DNA of 64,000 nt, taken from NCBI GenBank assembly GCA_937870825.1, contig CALMZO010000059.1:1-64000 (forward strand), in the 5' to 3' direction. Each line of letters begins with the position of its first letter. Positions within the stretch are counted from its first letter, which is position 1. This document shows, piece after piece, positions 36,833-45,639 of the stretch. The notes beneath the pieces are model-generated. The model saw only the letters and a list, made by a program, of their open reading frames with translations. It was not told the origin of the DNA and ran no database searches. The stretch is from an uncultured Chloroflexota bacterium. Lineage in GTDB: Bacteria; Chloroflexota; Anaerolineae; UBA4142; SHND01. The translations under genes and the position numbers were made by a program.

Positions 36833-37954
36833 ATGGATTTTGTAACTGCCGAAGAAAAATTTAACGAACTGCAGGCGCGCATTCGGCGCGGCGAACCCAT
36901 GAGCGAAGACCAGTATCAAGAGGAACTCGCGAAATTAATGGTGCAAGACGATTCGGGCGTGTTTTGGTCGCTCGAACCCGGAACGGGTCGCTGGCTCTTT
37001 TTCAACGGTACGGAATGGGTACCGGGAATGCCGCCGAAACAAGCGCCAGCTCCGGCGATGCCGCCGGTCGCAGAGACGCCCTCCTATCAGCCCCCTTCTT
37101 ACGAAGCGCCCGGGTATCAAGCGCCGCAATCATTTGAATCCACACCCGAAGCGGCACAACCTCCCGAACCATCAAGTTATTACGTGCCAAGCGATGTAAC
37201 GCGACCGATAGAATATTCCGGCACGTACACGGGCGCGTCGTCGTTTTCCACTGAAGAGCCCGCGGGTTCGTCGTACGTCCCACTGCCCGGTTCTCAACCC
37301 GCGATGGAAACCGATTCGATGCCAACGTATGTGCGCGTACCGGAGCCGGAAACCATGAATGTTGGCACCGGTGGCATTCCCCCGCGTCCCGTGCGCGAAG
37401 CCTCACCCCTCGCCGTACCCGGCGGCGAACGCGCGTGGCTCCCCTTCGCATTCGGCGCACTGGTCCTCCTCTTGTGTGCCGTCGTACTTTTCTTTGGCGT
37501 CCAAGGTTTCCCGCCGTTCAGCGGGCGCGCGGCGAATCAACAACCGACCGACGAGCCGGCTCCAGAAGTGACCGATGTCCTCCCCACGAAAACGGTTGAA
37601 TTGGAACCCACCGCCGAACCGCAACCGACGGTAGAACCGACAGCGGCACCGCAGCCCACACCCGAACCGCAACCGGTGACTGCCGTAGCCACCGACACTT
37701 TGAATATCCGTCAAGGACCTGCGCGCACAACGCCATCACTCGGCAAATTGCAGCCGAATCAAACCGTCACAGTGATTGGGCGGAATGGCGACGCGACATG
37801 GCTTCAAATTGAGATTCCCGCGAACATTGGCAGTGGGGCAGGTTGGGTCAGCGCGGAATTTGTCACAACCAACGGCGACGTGAATTCGGTGCCGGTGACA
37901 AGCGGCGACAGCGGCAGCAATTCGCCTTCCCCGACCGAAACTCCTACAGGATAA
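36833..37954 (+). CDS. Membrane-anchored SH3-domain protein with Pro-rich linker
   Basis: 373 residues. The first 65 form a small acidic domain (AEEKFNELQARIRRG; SGVFWSLEPGTGRWLFFNGTEW) that looks like a repeat unit found in Chloroflexi cytoplasmic or surface proteins. A Pro/Tyr/Glu-rich linker follows, then one membrane helix (about residues 205-225), a Pro/Thr/Glu-rich stretch and a C-terminal bacterial SH3 domain (ATDTLNIRQGPARTTPSLGKL) that should lie outside. A wall-binding role is inference. AGGAG nine bases before the ATG supports the start. Confidence 0.7.
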   Translation: MDFVTAEEKFNELQARIRRGEPMSEDQYQEELAKLMVQDDSGVFWSLEPGTGRWLFFNGTEWVPGMPPKQAPAPAMPPVAETPSYQPPSYEAPGYQAPQSFESTPEAAQPPEPSSYYVPSDVTRPIEYSGTYTGASSFSTEEPAGSSYVPLPGSQPAMETDSMPTYVRVPEPETMNVGTGGIPPRPVREASPLAVPGGERAWLPFAFGALVLLLCAVVLFFGVQGFPPFSGRAANQQPTDEPAPEVTDVLPTKTVELEPTAEPQPTVEPTAAPQPTPEPQPVTAVATDTLNIRQGPARTTPSLGKLQPNQTVTVIGRNGDATWLQIEIPANIGSGAGWVSAEFVTTNGDVNSVPVTSGDSGSNSPSPTETPTG

Positions 37955-37961
37955 ATTAAAC

Positions 37962-38013
37962 GACAATGAACAATGGACCATCGTCAAGCACTTGTGTCCA
38001 TTGTTCATTTGTC
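37962..38013. repeat. ATGAACAATGGA-type inverted repeat
   Basis: GACAATGAACAATGGA (37962-37977) and TCCATTGTTCATTTGTC (37997-38013) pair with a single extra base. It sits just before the DedA start and resembles the other low-complexity hairpins in this window. Confidence 0.6.
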
Positions 38014-38024
38014 ACTGTTCATTC

Positions 38025-38678
38025 ATGGATTGCATTCTTCATCCGCAAGATTGTCTTGAAACACTCGGGCCCACCGTCGCAATGTTGGCGGTATGGGCGA
38101 TTGTGTTTGCCGAATCCGGTCTCTTTTTCGGATTCTTTTTGCCCGGCGATAGTTTGCTGTTGACCGTGGGGCTTCTCGCCTTCAATGGCTTTTTCAATAT
38201 CTGGGTTCTCGTCCCCGGCATCGTCATCGCGGCGATTCTTGGCGACAATGTCGGCTACTGGTTCGGGCAAAAAGTTGGTCCGCCAATTTTTTCGCGTCCC
38301 GAATCGCGGTTCTTTAAACCACAAAACCTCGCCAAGGCAAAAGAGTATTACGACAGGTACGGACCCATCACGATTGTGCTCGCGCGTTTCTTGCCGTTCG
38401 TTCGTACGTTTGTCCCCATCGTCGCGGGCGCAGTGCAAATGAACTATCGCACGTTTTTCTTTTACAATGTTGTGGGGGGTCTCTTGTGGGGCGCGGGCGT
38501 CACACTCGCAGGATATTTTCTCGCCTCGATTATTCCGCCCGATGTGTTGGAACGCTACTTTATCGTCATCGTTCTCCTCGCGTTTTTTATTCCCGGCATT
38601 CCAACCGTGCTGCACGTTTGGAACGACAACAAAGCAGCCATTCTCGCTCGCTTGCGCGGACAACAAAAAGCATCGTAA
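38025..38678 (+). CDS. DedA-family (SNARE-associated) membrane protein
   Basis: 217 residues with about five hydrophobic segments. The family patterns FFLPGDSLLLTVG, GDNVGYWFGQKVG, FFKPQNLAKAKEYY and ILARFLPFVRTFVPIVAG are all present, including the conserved acidic and Arg residues. DedA proteins are involved in lipid (undecaprenyl phosphate or phosphatidyl) flipping. The start at 38025 avoids translating the repeat hairpin upstream, which an in-frame TTG at 37992 would require. A strong terminator follows. Confidence 0.9.
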   Translation: MDCILHPQDCLETLGPTVAMLAVWAIVFAESGLFFGFFLPGDSLLLTVGLLAFNGFFNIWVLVPGIVIAAILGDNVGYWFGQKVGPPIFSRPESRFFKPQNLAKAKEYYDRYGPITIVLARFLPFVRTFVPIVAGAVQMNYRTFFFYNVVGGLLWGAGVTLAGYFLASIIPPDVLERYFIVIVLLAFFIPGIPTVLHVWNDNKAAILARLRGQQKAS

Positions 38679-38680
38679 AA

Positions 38681-38716
38681 AAATGGCGGACGAAATTTCG
38701 TCCGCCATTTTTTGCA
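38681..38716 (+). terminator. Strong terminator downstream of the DedA gene
   Basis: A perfect 30-base palindrome (38681-38710; AAATGGCGGACGAAA arm) flanked by A and T runs. It would work in both directions. Confidence 0.9.
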
Positions 38717-38735
38717 AATCGAACCGCGAAAAATA

Positions 38736-40052
38736 ATGTTGTCGGCACTGTTTCCCCTCACCGCGCGCCCAACCGAATCCAATCATCTCGAACTCGGCGG
38801 CTGTGATGTTGTCGCACTCGCCGAAAAATTTGGCACGCCGCTGTACATTTTTGATGAGGCGACGATTCGCGCACAAGCAGCACGCGCACTCAACGCGTTT
38901 CGTTCGCGGTGGAATGATGTTGTCGTTCTCTACGCGACGAAAGCATATTTCGCGCCGTTCCTCGCGCGGCTCTATCACGAACTCGGCGTCGGTCTCGATG
39001 TGACGAGCGAAGCCGAAATCGTCATCGCCAAACACGCGGGTTTCGATTCTGAAAAAATTTACGTACACGGCAACAACAAAACACCCGAAGAAATCCGCGC
39101 CGCGCTCCATTCAAACATCCGCCACTTTGTCGTTGATAACTTGGATGAAATCTCCAATCTTTCGGAATTGGCATCCGTCGTTCGTCGTCCGTCGCCCGTC
39201 GTTCACTGCCTCATTCGTCTCTCTCCCAACATTGACGCGCACACGCATCGCTACATGACTACCGGCGTCGCCGATTCTAAATTTGGTCTCGGCATTTCCG
39301 ACGGCATGGCAGAACGCGCCGCGCGCGAAATTTCGCAGCACAAGAATTTACAACTCGTCGGCTTGCATTTCCACATCGGCTCGCAAGTGTTTGATACCGA
39401 CGCGTTGCGCGAGGCATTGCACGCGGTGTTGGATGTCGCGGCGGACTGGAAAGCAAAATTCAATTTTGAATTGAGCGAATTGAATATTGGCGGCGGGTGG
39501 GGCGTCGCGTACAATGAAATGCACTCCACGCTGGAGATGGACGCGTTCGCGGAAAATACGACGCGCGCGTTGCGCGAAGGATTGCGCGCGCGCGACTTGA
39601 ATGAACATCTCAAATTGATTGTCGAACCGGGGCGCGGCTTGATTGCGCGCGCCGGTGTGGCAATGTATCGCGTCGGTTCCGTCAAAGAAATTCCCGATGT
39701 GCGTACCTACATCGCGATTGACGGCGGCATGGGCGACAACGTGCGCCCCGCATTGTATGGCGCACAGTATGCCGCGTTTTTAGTAAATCGAATAAACGAA
39801 AACGCAACGCGCGAATACGCGATTGCAGGACGCTATTGTGAACAAGGCGATGTGTTGCTCGAACGCGCGCACCTGCCCGAAACGCGCGTCGGCGATTTGC
39901 TCGCCATTCCCGTGGCGGGCGCGTATCAATTGCCGATGGCGTCCAATTACAATCTCATTCCGCGCCCCGCCGTCGTTCTCGTAAATGACGGCAACGCGCG
40001 TCTCGTTCGCCGCCGCGAGACGATTCAAGATATGTTGGCGTGTGATGTGTGA
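38736..40052 (+). CDS. lysA: Diaminopimelate decarboxylase
   Basis: 438-residue fold-type III PLP enzyme that makes lysine from meso-diaminopimelate. Segments in order: GTPLYIFDEATIR, YATKAYFAP (PLP Lys), VDNLDEI, HFHIGSQVFD, IGGGWGVAY, VEPGRGLIARAG, DGGMGDNVRPALYGA, GRYCEQGD and ASNYNLIPRPAVV. Near residue 150 the usual loop is replaced by VVRRPSPVVH encoded by CGTCGTTCGTCGTCCG-like repeat sequence. There is no L-box lysine riboswitch upstream; the DedA terminator isolates it. DapB lies 22 kb away on the other strand. Confidence 0.93.
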   Translation: MLSALFPLTARPTESNHLELGGCDVVALAEKFGTPLYIFDEATIRAQAARALNAFRSRWNDVVVLYATKAYFAPFLARLYHELGVGLDVTSEAEIVIAKHAGFDSEKIYVHGNNKTPEEIRAALHSNIRHFVVDNLDEISNLSELASVVRRPSPVVHCLIRLSPNIDAHTHRYMTTGVADSKFGLGISDGMAERAAREISQHKNLQLVGLHFHIGSQVFDTDALREALHAVLDVAADWKAKFNFELSELNIGGGWGVAYNEMHSTLEMDAFAENTTRALREGLRARDLNEHLKLIVEPGRGLIARAGVAMYRVGSVKEIPDVRTYIAIDGGMGDNVRPALYGAQYAAFLVNRINENATREYAIAGRYCEQGDVLLERAHLPETRVGDLLAIPVAGAYQLPMASNYNLIPRPAVVLVNDGNARLVRRRETIQDMLACDV

Positions 40053-40056
40053 AATT

Positions 40057-40089
40057 GGTTCGCAACAGAACCTTGTTCCGTTGCGAACC
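40057..40089. repeat. GGTTCGCAAC/GTTGCGAACC hairpin after lysA
   Basis: Ten-base perfect arms (40057-40066 and 40080-40089) lie between lysA and the next gene. It has no T-tract. Confidence 0.6.
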
Positions 40090-40126
40090 ACGTCCGCGAT
40101 TTCTTCCGCTTCATTCGGTTTGCAAC

Positions 40127-41794
40127 GTGAATAAAACATTTCCCCTTTTTGTTTGCCTGCTGCTTGTTCTCGCCGCGTGCGAAGCAGACCCAACGCCCGT
40201 GCCAAGTACGCCGTCTGTCCTTTCGACGACGTTTCCACCAACAGTTCAAACGCCTTCGGTACAACCAACAGCCTCGCAAAACAGTACGCCCGCGCCATCC
40301 GCGCCATCGAACGTTTCGAAATCGCCGACAATCCCGCGCGCACCCTCCGGCTCCATCACCCTCGCGGGATATGGCGCGCCCTCGCGTGAAATCACAACCC
40401 TGCCCGAATTTGTGTCGCGCGCGCTGTACGATTCGCTCTTGCGCGTCAACCCCCAGACCGGTGACCTGACGCCGGGACTGGCAGAACGTTGGCTCATTTC
40501 CGAAGACGCGAAAACATTCGTCTTTATGCTGCGCGACGATGTAGTGTGGCATGACGGCGCACCGTTCACCGCAGACGACGTAGTCTTTACGCTTCGAGCC
40601 TTTTCGAGTCCCGACATTCGCACGAATCCTGCCGCCGATTTCGGACCGATTGCAAAAATCAACGCGACAGATTCGCGTACCGTGAGCATCACTTTTGAGG
40701 AGGCGTACTGCGCCGCGCTCACGTACATTGGCGCGATTCCGATTTTGCCCGCGCATCGGTTGCAAGAGAAATCGTTGACGAATGTGGCGAATCAAGATTT
40801 CATCGGCACAGGTCCGCTGGTTTTGAAAAGTTGGAATGACAATGCAATTTCATTCACGCGCAATGAAAGGTATTGGAAGGGTGCGCCGCAGATTTTGGAT
40901 TGGACGTATCGTTGGTACGAAAATGAAAATGCTGCGCGTGCGGCGCACCTGCGCGGTCAAGCCGACCTGGTCGTTACGCGCCAACGCGCGGCAAATTCAA
41001 ATGCAAAACGCGCGTTGAATCAATTTTTCGCGCTCGCGCTCAATGTCAAACGCGCGCCGTTCGACGATGTGCGTGTGCGTCAAGCCATCGAATTGGGAAT
41101 TGACCGCGCAGCCGTCGTCCCCGAAGAATTTCGCGGCGATGCGACACTATTGCAAACGAGTCTGCTGCCCAACTTTTGGGCGAATACACAAAATGCAACA
41201 CAACCTGCATTCAACCCACAACGCGCGCGCGAACTGTTGACGAGCACGGGATGGCGCGATACGGACGGTGATGGCATTGTCGAAAAAGACCGGAAATCGT
41301 TTCAAGTCACGCTCTGGGCGCGCGCGGATGAAAACCGTTCGGAAGTGACTGCACAAATTTTGCGCGCGCAGTTGCAGCAAATTGGCGTACGCGCCGTTCT
41401 AAAATTGACCGACCGCATTTTGTTTTTGACGCGCGTCTTTTTGGAAGAGTACGACCTCGCGCTCGCACAGTTCAACATTCCGCTCGACCCCGACCAGCAC
41501 TATTTTTGGGCGTCCACCGAAGACGAGCCGGGCTTTGGGCTGAATGTAACGGGCTATCGCAACACGCGTGTGGATGAGGCATTGGACGCGGGCAATCGCG
41601 TCGCGCGTTGTGAACCCACGGCGCGCAAAAATGCGTACGCGCCCGTGTTTCAAAACATCGCGCAGGATGTGCCGATGGTGTTTTTGTTCGCGCCGCCGGA
41701 ATATCTTGCGGCGAACGCGAACGTGCGCGGCCTCGCGCCGAGTTCGTTTGCGGGAAATTTTTGGAATCTGGAGGCATGGGAGAAGGCGCCGTGA
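40127..41794 (+). CDS. Family 5 (peptide-type) ABC substrate-binding lipoprotein
   Basis: 555 residues from a GTG start that gives a clean lipoprotein signal (FVCLLLVLAACEA). An upstream in-frame start at 40049 would precede the signal with a repeat-derived sequence. A Pro/Thr/Ser-rich linker is followed by the SBP family 5 domain: LYDSLLRVNPQTGDLTPGLA, then WHDGAPFTADDVVFTLRAF, GTGPLVLKSWN and VRQAIELGIDRAAV. It should bind peptides, nickel or sugars outside the membrane. No permease or ATPase gene is nearby. The next gene (GH36) overlaps its stop, which suggests oligosaccharide uptake, but this is inference. Confidence 0.88.
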   Translation: MNKTFPLFVCLLLVLAACEADPTPVPSTPSVLSTTFPPTVQTPSVQPTASQNSTPAPSAPSNVSKSPTIPRAPSGSITLAGYGAPSREITTLPEFVSRALYDSLLRVNPQTGDLTPGLAERWLISEDAKTFVFMLRDDVVWHDGAPFTADDVVFTLRAFSSPDIRTNPAADFGPIAKINATDSRTVSITFEEAYCAALTYIGAIPILPAHRLQEKSLTNVANQDFIGTGPLVLKSWNDNAISFTRNERYWKGAPQILDWTYRWYENENAARAAHLRGQADLVVTRQRAANSNAKRALNQFFALALNVKRAPFDDVRVRQAIELGIDRAAVVPEEFRGDATLLQTSLLPNFWANTQNATQPAFNPQRARELLTSTGWRDTDGDGIVEKDRKSFQVTLWARADENRSEVTAQILRAQLQQIGVRAVLKLTDRILFLTRVFLEEYDLALAQFNIPLDPDQHYFWASTEDEPGFGLNVTGYRNTRVDEALDAGNRVARCEPTARKNAYAPVFQNIAQDVPMVFLFAPPEYLAANANVRGLAPSSFAGNFWNLEAWEKAP

Positions 41795-43770
41795 CGAATT
41801 TTCGATTGCACGACAATGGTACTTTCGATGTCTTGGACGCGCGGCGTGTCGTGTTTGCACGCGCATATGCGCGACTCGTGTATCGCAATGCGCGCGGCGA
41901 ATTGCAAACGCTTCGCACAACGCAGCAGGCGACGGATGCAAGTCTGTACGGCTCGGATGAACGCGTCAAAATCGAATTGCGTTTCGTCAATGACACCCTT
42001 TGTCTTGACTGCCAAAATTCGGGTGACGCGCCGATTTTTCTTGACGCATTTGAGGTGTTGGTGTGCAATGTCGCAGACGGCGGTGTGAACAGGTTTCCGC
42101 GCGCGGCAGAGATGGCATATTTTCATCACGGCTGGCAGTCCTGGTCCAAAACAGAAATTCGCGCAATGACCGTGCCCGAAATTTCGTACAACGGCGATGA
42201 TTTTTTTGAAAAGCATTTGCCCTATGGCGCGGCGCCAAACGACGAACGCACCGGCAACGCGTTCATGCTGATTGCAAAAAACGGGGACGAGGACGCGACA
42301 CTGCTCGGTTTTGAAACGGGCGCGAAACAGTTTTCGCAAATTCGGCTGCGCGTAGAAAACCAAAAAATCGCGAATGTGCGCGCGGTTGCCTACGCGGACG
42401 GCGCGCAACTCGATGCGGGCGCGGTGTTTGAATCGGAAACATTAATGATTCGCTTTGGCAACGCGGGGGAATTGTATGACGCGTACGCCCGGCGCGTTGC
42501 CAAGAATATGGGAGGACGCGGCGCCCGCAACACCATGCAGGGCTGGTGTTCGTGGTACTACTTTTTTAATGAAATCACTGCCAATGATATTCGCGCCAAT
42601 GTGCAGGCGATAGTCGAAAAACAATTGCCGCTCGATTGGATTTTGGTAGACGACGGGTACGAGACGGCGATTGGCGATTGGACGAGCGTGGACGCCGAAA
42701 AATTTCCCGACGGCATGAAAGCGATGGCGGATGAAATTCACGCGGTGGGAAAACGCGCGGGCATTTGGCTCGCGCCGTTCGGCGCGCGGCACGATTCGCA
42801 CCTCGCGCGGGAGCATCCTGAATTTTTACTGCGCGATGAAAACGGAACGCCCGTACGCGCATGGAATCATTGGGGACAGGATGTGTATGCGCTGGATTTG
42901 ACGCGCACGGATGTGGGCGAGTGGCTGCGTGAACTGTTTCGCACTGTTTGTTTTGCATGGGGCTATGACGCGGTGAAATTGGATTTTCTGTTCGCGGGCG
43001 CGCTGGCGGGCAAACCTTTTGATTCGCATGTGACACGCGCGCAAGCATATCGTCGCGGCTTGGAAATCATTGCCGAAACGCTCGGCGAAGAAAAAATTAT
43101 TTTGGCGTGCGGCGCACCGCAACTCGCGTCAGTGGGTCTCGTTGATACGATGCGCGTGAGTCAAGATGTGAATATCCTATGGGCGCCGCTGGACCCCGCA
43201 AACGGCGGCGCGGTCTCTACGCAACACGCGATTCAAAATACGTTACTGCGCGCGCCGTTCAATCAAGAATGGTGGCTGAACGACCCCGATTGTGTGATGG
43301 TGAGAAAACGCGGCGATGCGAATGCAATGACGCGTCACGAAACGCGTTCGCTTGCGAGCATCGCGGCGTTGACCGCCTCGATTCTGTTGGACAGCGACCA
43401 TTTGGCAAACGTTCCCGCGTCGCACCTGCAAGATTTACGGCGTATCTTGCCCGCGCAGGAACGCACCGCGCGCGTGCGAACATGGTTTTCACACGACGGC
43501 ACGCAGCCGTCACAATTGGAGATGAAACTCGATAACGGCGAACGCATTTATGCGGCAATCAATTGGAGCACGCGCACGCGCGAAACAAGTGTCGCGTTGC
43601 CGCCGGGCGAAACTTTTCGCGTCTATGATTTTTGGAGCAAAAAGGATTTGGGAATCAAACGCGGGCGTGTGAAAATTTTGAAACACGCGCCGCACCAGAC
43701 GATTGTGCTGCGATGTGTTCCGCTGTCTTTCAAACTGCGCCCAAATTTGCAGCACATTGCATCCGCGTAA
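41791..43770 (+). CDS. GH36-type alpha-galactosidase-like glycoside hydrolase
   Basis: 659 residues from a GTG that overlaps the previous stop (GTGA); an ATG at 41776 is an alternative. The (beta/alpha)8 domain shows NTMQGWCSWYYFF, ILVDDGYETAIGDWTS, GIWLAPFGARHDSHLA and VKLDFLFAGALAG, where the Asp is the likely nucleophile of clan GH-D. The first 230 residues are the beta-sandwich N-terminal domain of the family. It has no signal peptide, so it acts in the cytosol on imported alpha-galactosides or related sugars. It converges with the PhnD-like gene with a one-base gap. Confidence 0.87.
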   Translation: MTNFRLHDNGTFDVLDARRVVFARAYARLVYRNARGELQTLRTTQQATDASLYGSDERVKIELRFVNDTLCLDCQNSGDAPIFLDAFEVLVCNVADGGVNRFPRAAEMAYFHHGWQSWSKTEIRAMTVPEISYNGDDFFEKHLPYGAAPNDERTGNAFMLIAKNGDEDATLLGFETGAKQFSQIRLRVENQKIANVRAVAYADGAQLDAGAVFESETLMIRFGNAGELYDAYARRVAKNMGGRGARNTMQGWCSWYYFFNEITANDIRANVQAIVEKQLPLDWILVDDGYETAIGDWTSVDAEKFPDGMKAMADEIHAVGKRAGIWLAPFGARHDSHLAREHPEFLLRDENGTPVRAWNHWGQDVYALDLTRTDVGEWLRELFRTVCFAWGYDAVKLDFLFAGALAGKPFDSHVTRAQAYRRGLEIIAETLGEEKIILACGAPQLASVGLVDTMRVSQDVNILWAPLDPANGGAVSTQHAIQNTLLRAPFNQEWWLNDPDCVMVRKRGDANAMTRHETRSLASIAALTASILLDSDHLANVPASHLQDLRRILPAQERTARVRTWFSHDGTQPSQLEMKLDNGERIYAAINWSTRTRETSVALPPGETFRVYDFWSKKDLGIKRGRVKILKHAPHQTIVLRCVPLSFKLRPNLQHIASA

Positions 43771-43771
43771 A

Positions 43772-44557
43772 TCACAATCGCGTCGCTTTTGCGATGCGCA
43801 GCATCTCACGAATGCGGTCATAGTCCGCATCACGGATGTTCGCAACGCGCGCGATTCTTGCGCGTGCGAGGATTTCGGCTCCGTCAACCTTTTTGTGCAT
43901 GGTCACGAGTGCGTGTTGAATGTACAGACGAATTCCCTCCGAGACATGCCCGCCGATTACAAACGGAGGCATCGGGCCGGGTCCAATCGTTTCAATCACA
44001 CGCAGACGCGATACCGGTGACGGCTCGTTCGCAGACATCATTTCCAAAACCGTCCTGTCAATCGCCGCCGCGTCAACGTCTCCGCACAGAATCAATTCGA
44101 CAGAATATTGATGCGCGCCCGATTCCACAACGCGCCTAAAAAAATTCCCATTCAAATTTCGCGTCGCGAGAAAATATCGAACGACGTGAAAACCCGAATG
44201 GGAATTTTTTTCGTTGTACGCCCAGCGCGCGCCGCGCAAATTCGCAAACGTTTTGTATTGCGCATCCGCGCGTACGACGACAATGGAAAAATAGACAGGG
44301 CGATTTTCGTAGCGCGGATGCGCCATCACCGGCGCGGCGAGTATTTTTAGCGGTACGCCGCGCGCGATTTTGTTCACGTACGGCGCGCCGCATATCCACC
44401 CCATGTCAATTTCGCTCGCGTCGAGTGTGGCATTGCGTTCGTCCCATGTTCCCGTGGTAACGACTTGTGTCGTGATTCCATTCCGGGCAAGATATTCTGC
44501 TACATCGTGAATCAAGAAATCGTGAATGGATGCTTGCGAATTGGTCAGGGTCAACAT
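43772..44557 (-). CDS. PhnD-like phosphate/phosphonate-type substrate-binding protein
   Basis: 261 residues. The ligand-binding pattern of PhnD-like proteins is visible: ASEIDMGWICGAPYV, ILAAPVMAHPRYENRPVYFS, NLRGARWAYNEKNSHSGFHVVRYFL and VVESGAHQYSVELILCGDVDAAAID. There is no signal peptide or lipobox, unusual for a transporter component. It may be a cytosolic ligand-binding or enzyme-like homologue. No transporter gene is adjacent. A 16-bp perfect inverted repeat lies inside the gene at 44138-44211. Confidence 0.75.
   Translation of the reverse strand: MLTLTNSQASIHDFLIHDVAEYLARNGITTQVVTTGTWDERNATLDASEIDMGWICGAPYVNKIARGVPLKILAAPVMAHPRYENRPVYFSIVVVRADAQYKTFANLRGARWAYNEKNSHSGFHVVRYFLATRNLNGNFFRRVVESGAHQYSVELILCGDVDAAAIDRTVLEMMSANEPSPVSRLRVIETIGPGPMPPFVIGGHVSEGIRLYIQHALVTMHKKVDGAEILARARIARVANIRDADYDRIREMLRIAKATRL
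44138..44211. repeat. 16-bp perfect inverted repeat inside the PhnD-like gene
   Basis: AAAAAAATTCCCATTC (44138-44153) and GAATGGGAATTTTTTT (44196-44211) pair perfectly across 42 bases. The right arm ends in a T-run, so it could act as a weak terminator for plus-strand transcripts reading in from the GH36 gene. The encoded protein still matches its family. Confidence 0.5.
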
Positions 44558-44575
44558 GCGCGAAAATCAGCGCCG

Positions 44576-45040
44576 TTAATCTTGGTTCAACGCCTTCAGC
44601 GCGAGGCGCACGCTGTCTTTGGCAGACACACGGCGGCGCACGTCAATCAGTTTGCCTTGTTCGTCAATGACAAAGTGACTGCGAATGAGACCGATGTACG
44701 TTCTGCCGTAATTATTTTTTTCGCCCCACGCGCCGTACAGTTCTGCCACCTTGTGGTCGGGGTCCGCGAGCAGCGGGAAATTCAAATCGTATTTCTTTTT
44801 GAATTTCACATGCGATTCCACACTGTCGGGACTCACACCCAACACCACCGCGTCCGCGCCTTGCATTGCGGCAAAGTTGTCGCGAAAGTCGCACGCCTGC
44901 TTCGTGCAGCCCGGCGTGTCGTCTTCGGGATAAAAATAGAGCACAACTTTTTTCCCTTTGAACTGCGAGAGTTTTACGGTTTCGCCGCTGTCGCTTTGCA
45001 ATTTGAAATCCGGCGCGCTGTCGCCAATTTCCAATGCCAT
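44576..45040 (-). CDS. bcp: Bacterioferritin-comigratory protein-type peroxiredoxin
   Basis: 154 residues. The N-terminus GDSAPDFKLQSDSGETVKLSQFKGKKVVLYFYPEDDTPGCTKQAC holds the peroxidatic Cys (in PGCTKQAC, which also contains the typical second Cys five residues on). It reduces peroxides with thioredoxin as donor. The ATG at 45040 follows AGGAGC; the reading frame extends upstream without support. It contrasts with the second peroxiredoxin at 54377-54877, which has TGA at this position. Confidence 0.92.
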   Translation of the reverse strand: MALEIGDSAPDFKLQSDSGETVKLSQFKGKKVVLYFYPEDDTPGCTKQACDFRDNFAAMQGADAVVLGVSPDSVESHVKFKKKYDLNFPLLADPDHKVAELYGAWGEKNNYGRTYIGLIRSHFVIDEQGKLIDVRRRVSAKDSVRLALKALNQD

Positions 45041-45091
45041 GCTCTTGCTCCTGAGTCGGATTTGAGCATACATTATATCCGCAATCAAAAA

Positions 45092-45556
45092 TTATCCGCG
45101 CGCGGTGACGGGCGCAGACACGCGCTTGCGTGCGCGAACAAATTGATACGCGTATCTCAAAATGAGATACGACACAAACCCGAGGGGTCCCAACATGAAC
45201 GTAAAAAACAAAACGGGCGCCATGAGCCACGCGCTAAAATGTTGCGCGCGGCTTTCGAGATATGCCCAACGTCCCGTGAACAAATCGAACGTTAGAAAAT
45301 GCGCCCACGCAATCAACGCGGCTCTGGGTGTTGCGAGCAGTTGCGCGATGCCGTCCAGTGTTGGATTGAGCAGCGAACTCGTGAGCGAAATCATTTCCGG
45401 CAGCACGAGCGCGACGTACAACAACGCGGTTGGCAGCACAATTAACGGCGAACCGATGAGGCGTTTGGTGACAGACCAATGCGGGAGCAGAATCATCAGC
45501 GCCCAAAACGGCATAACGACGAGATTGCTCATGGCGAAAAGTGTTTCGAGGGACAT
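45092..45556 (-). CDS. ABA4-like (DUF4281) membrane protein
   Basis: 154 residues with four hydrophobic segments. The segments MSNLVVMPFWALMILLP, NPTLDGIAQLLATPRAALIAWAHFLTFDLFTGRWA and FMLGPLGFVSYLILR match the ABA4/DUF4281 family, which in plants is needed for neoxanthin synthesis. A role in carotenoid modification here is inference, as no carotenoid genes are in the window. It lies between the DUF2269 gene and bcp, all on the minus strand. Confidence 0.8.
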   Translation of the reverse strand: MSLETLFAMSNLVVMPFWALMILLPHWSVTKRLIGSPLIVLPTALLYVALVLPEMISLTSSLLNPTLDGIAQLLATPRAALIAWAHFLTFDLFTGRWAYLESRAQHFSAWLMAPVLFFTFMLGPLGFVSYLILRYAYQFVRARKRVSAPVTARG

Positions 45557-45639
45557 GTTAAAGCGTCACCCGTGAAGGACACGCACGGCGCGAATAAAAA
45601 TCATTTTCTGTTCGTCAAGTGGGTGTCATTCGCGGATTT

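Noticed and set aside
38620-38760. Lysine riboswitch before lysA
   Set aside because: The only structure is a perfect terminator palindrome, and just 20 bases remain before the start codon, too few for an L-box.
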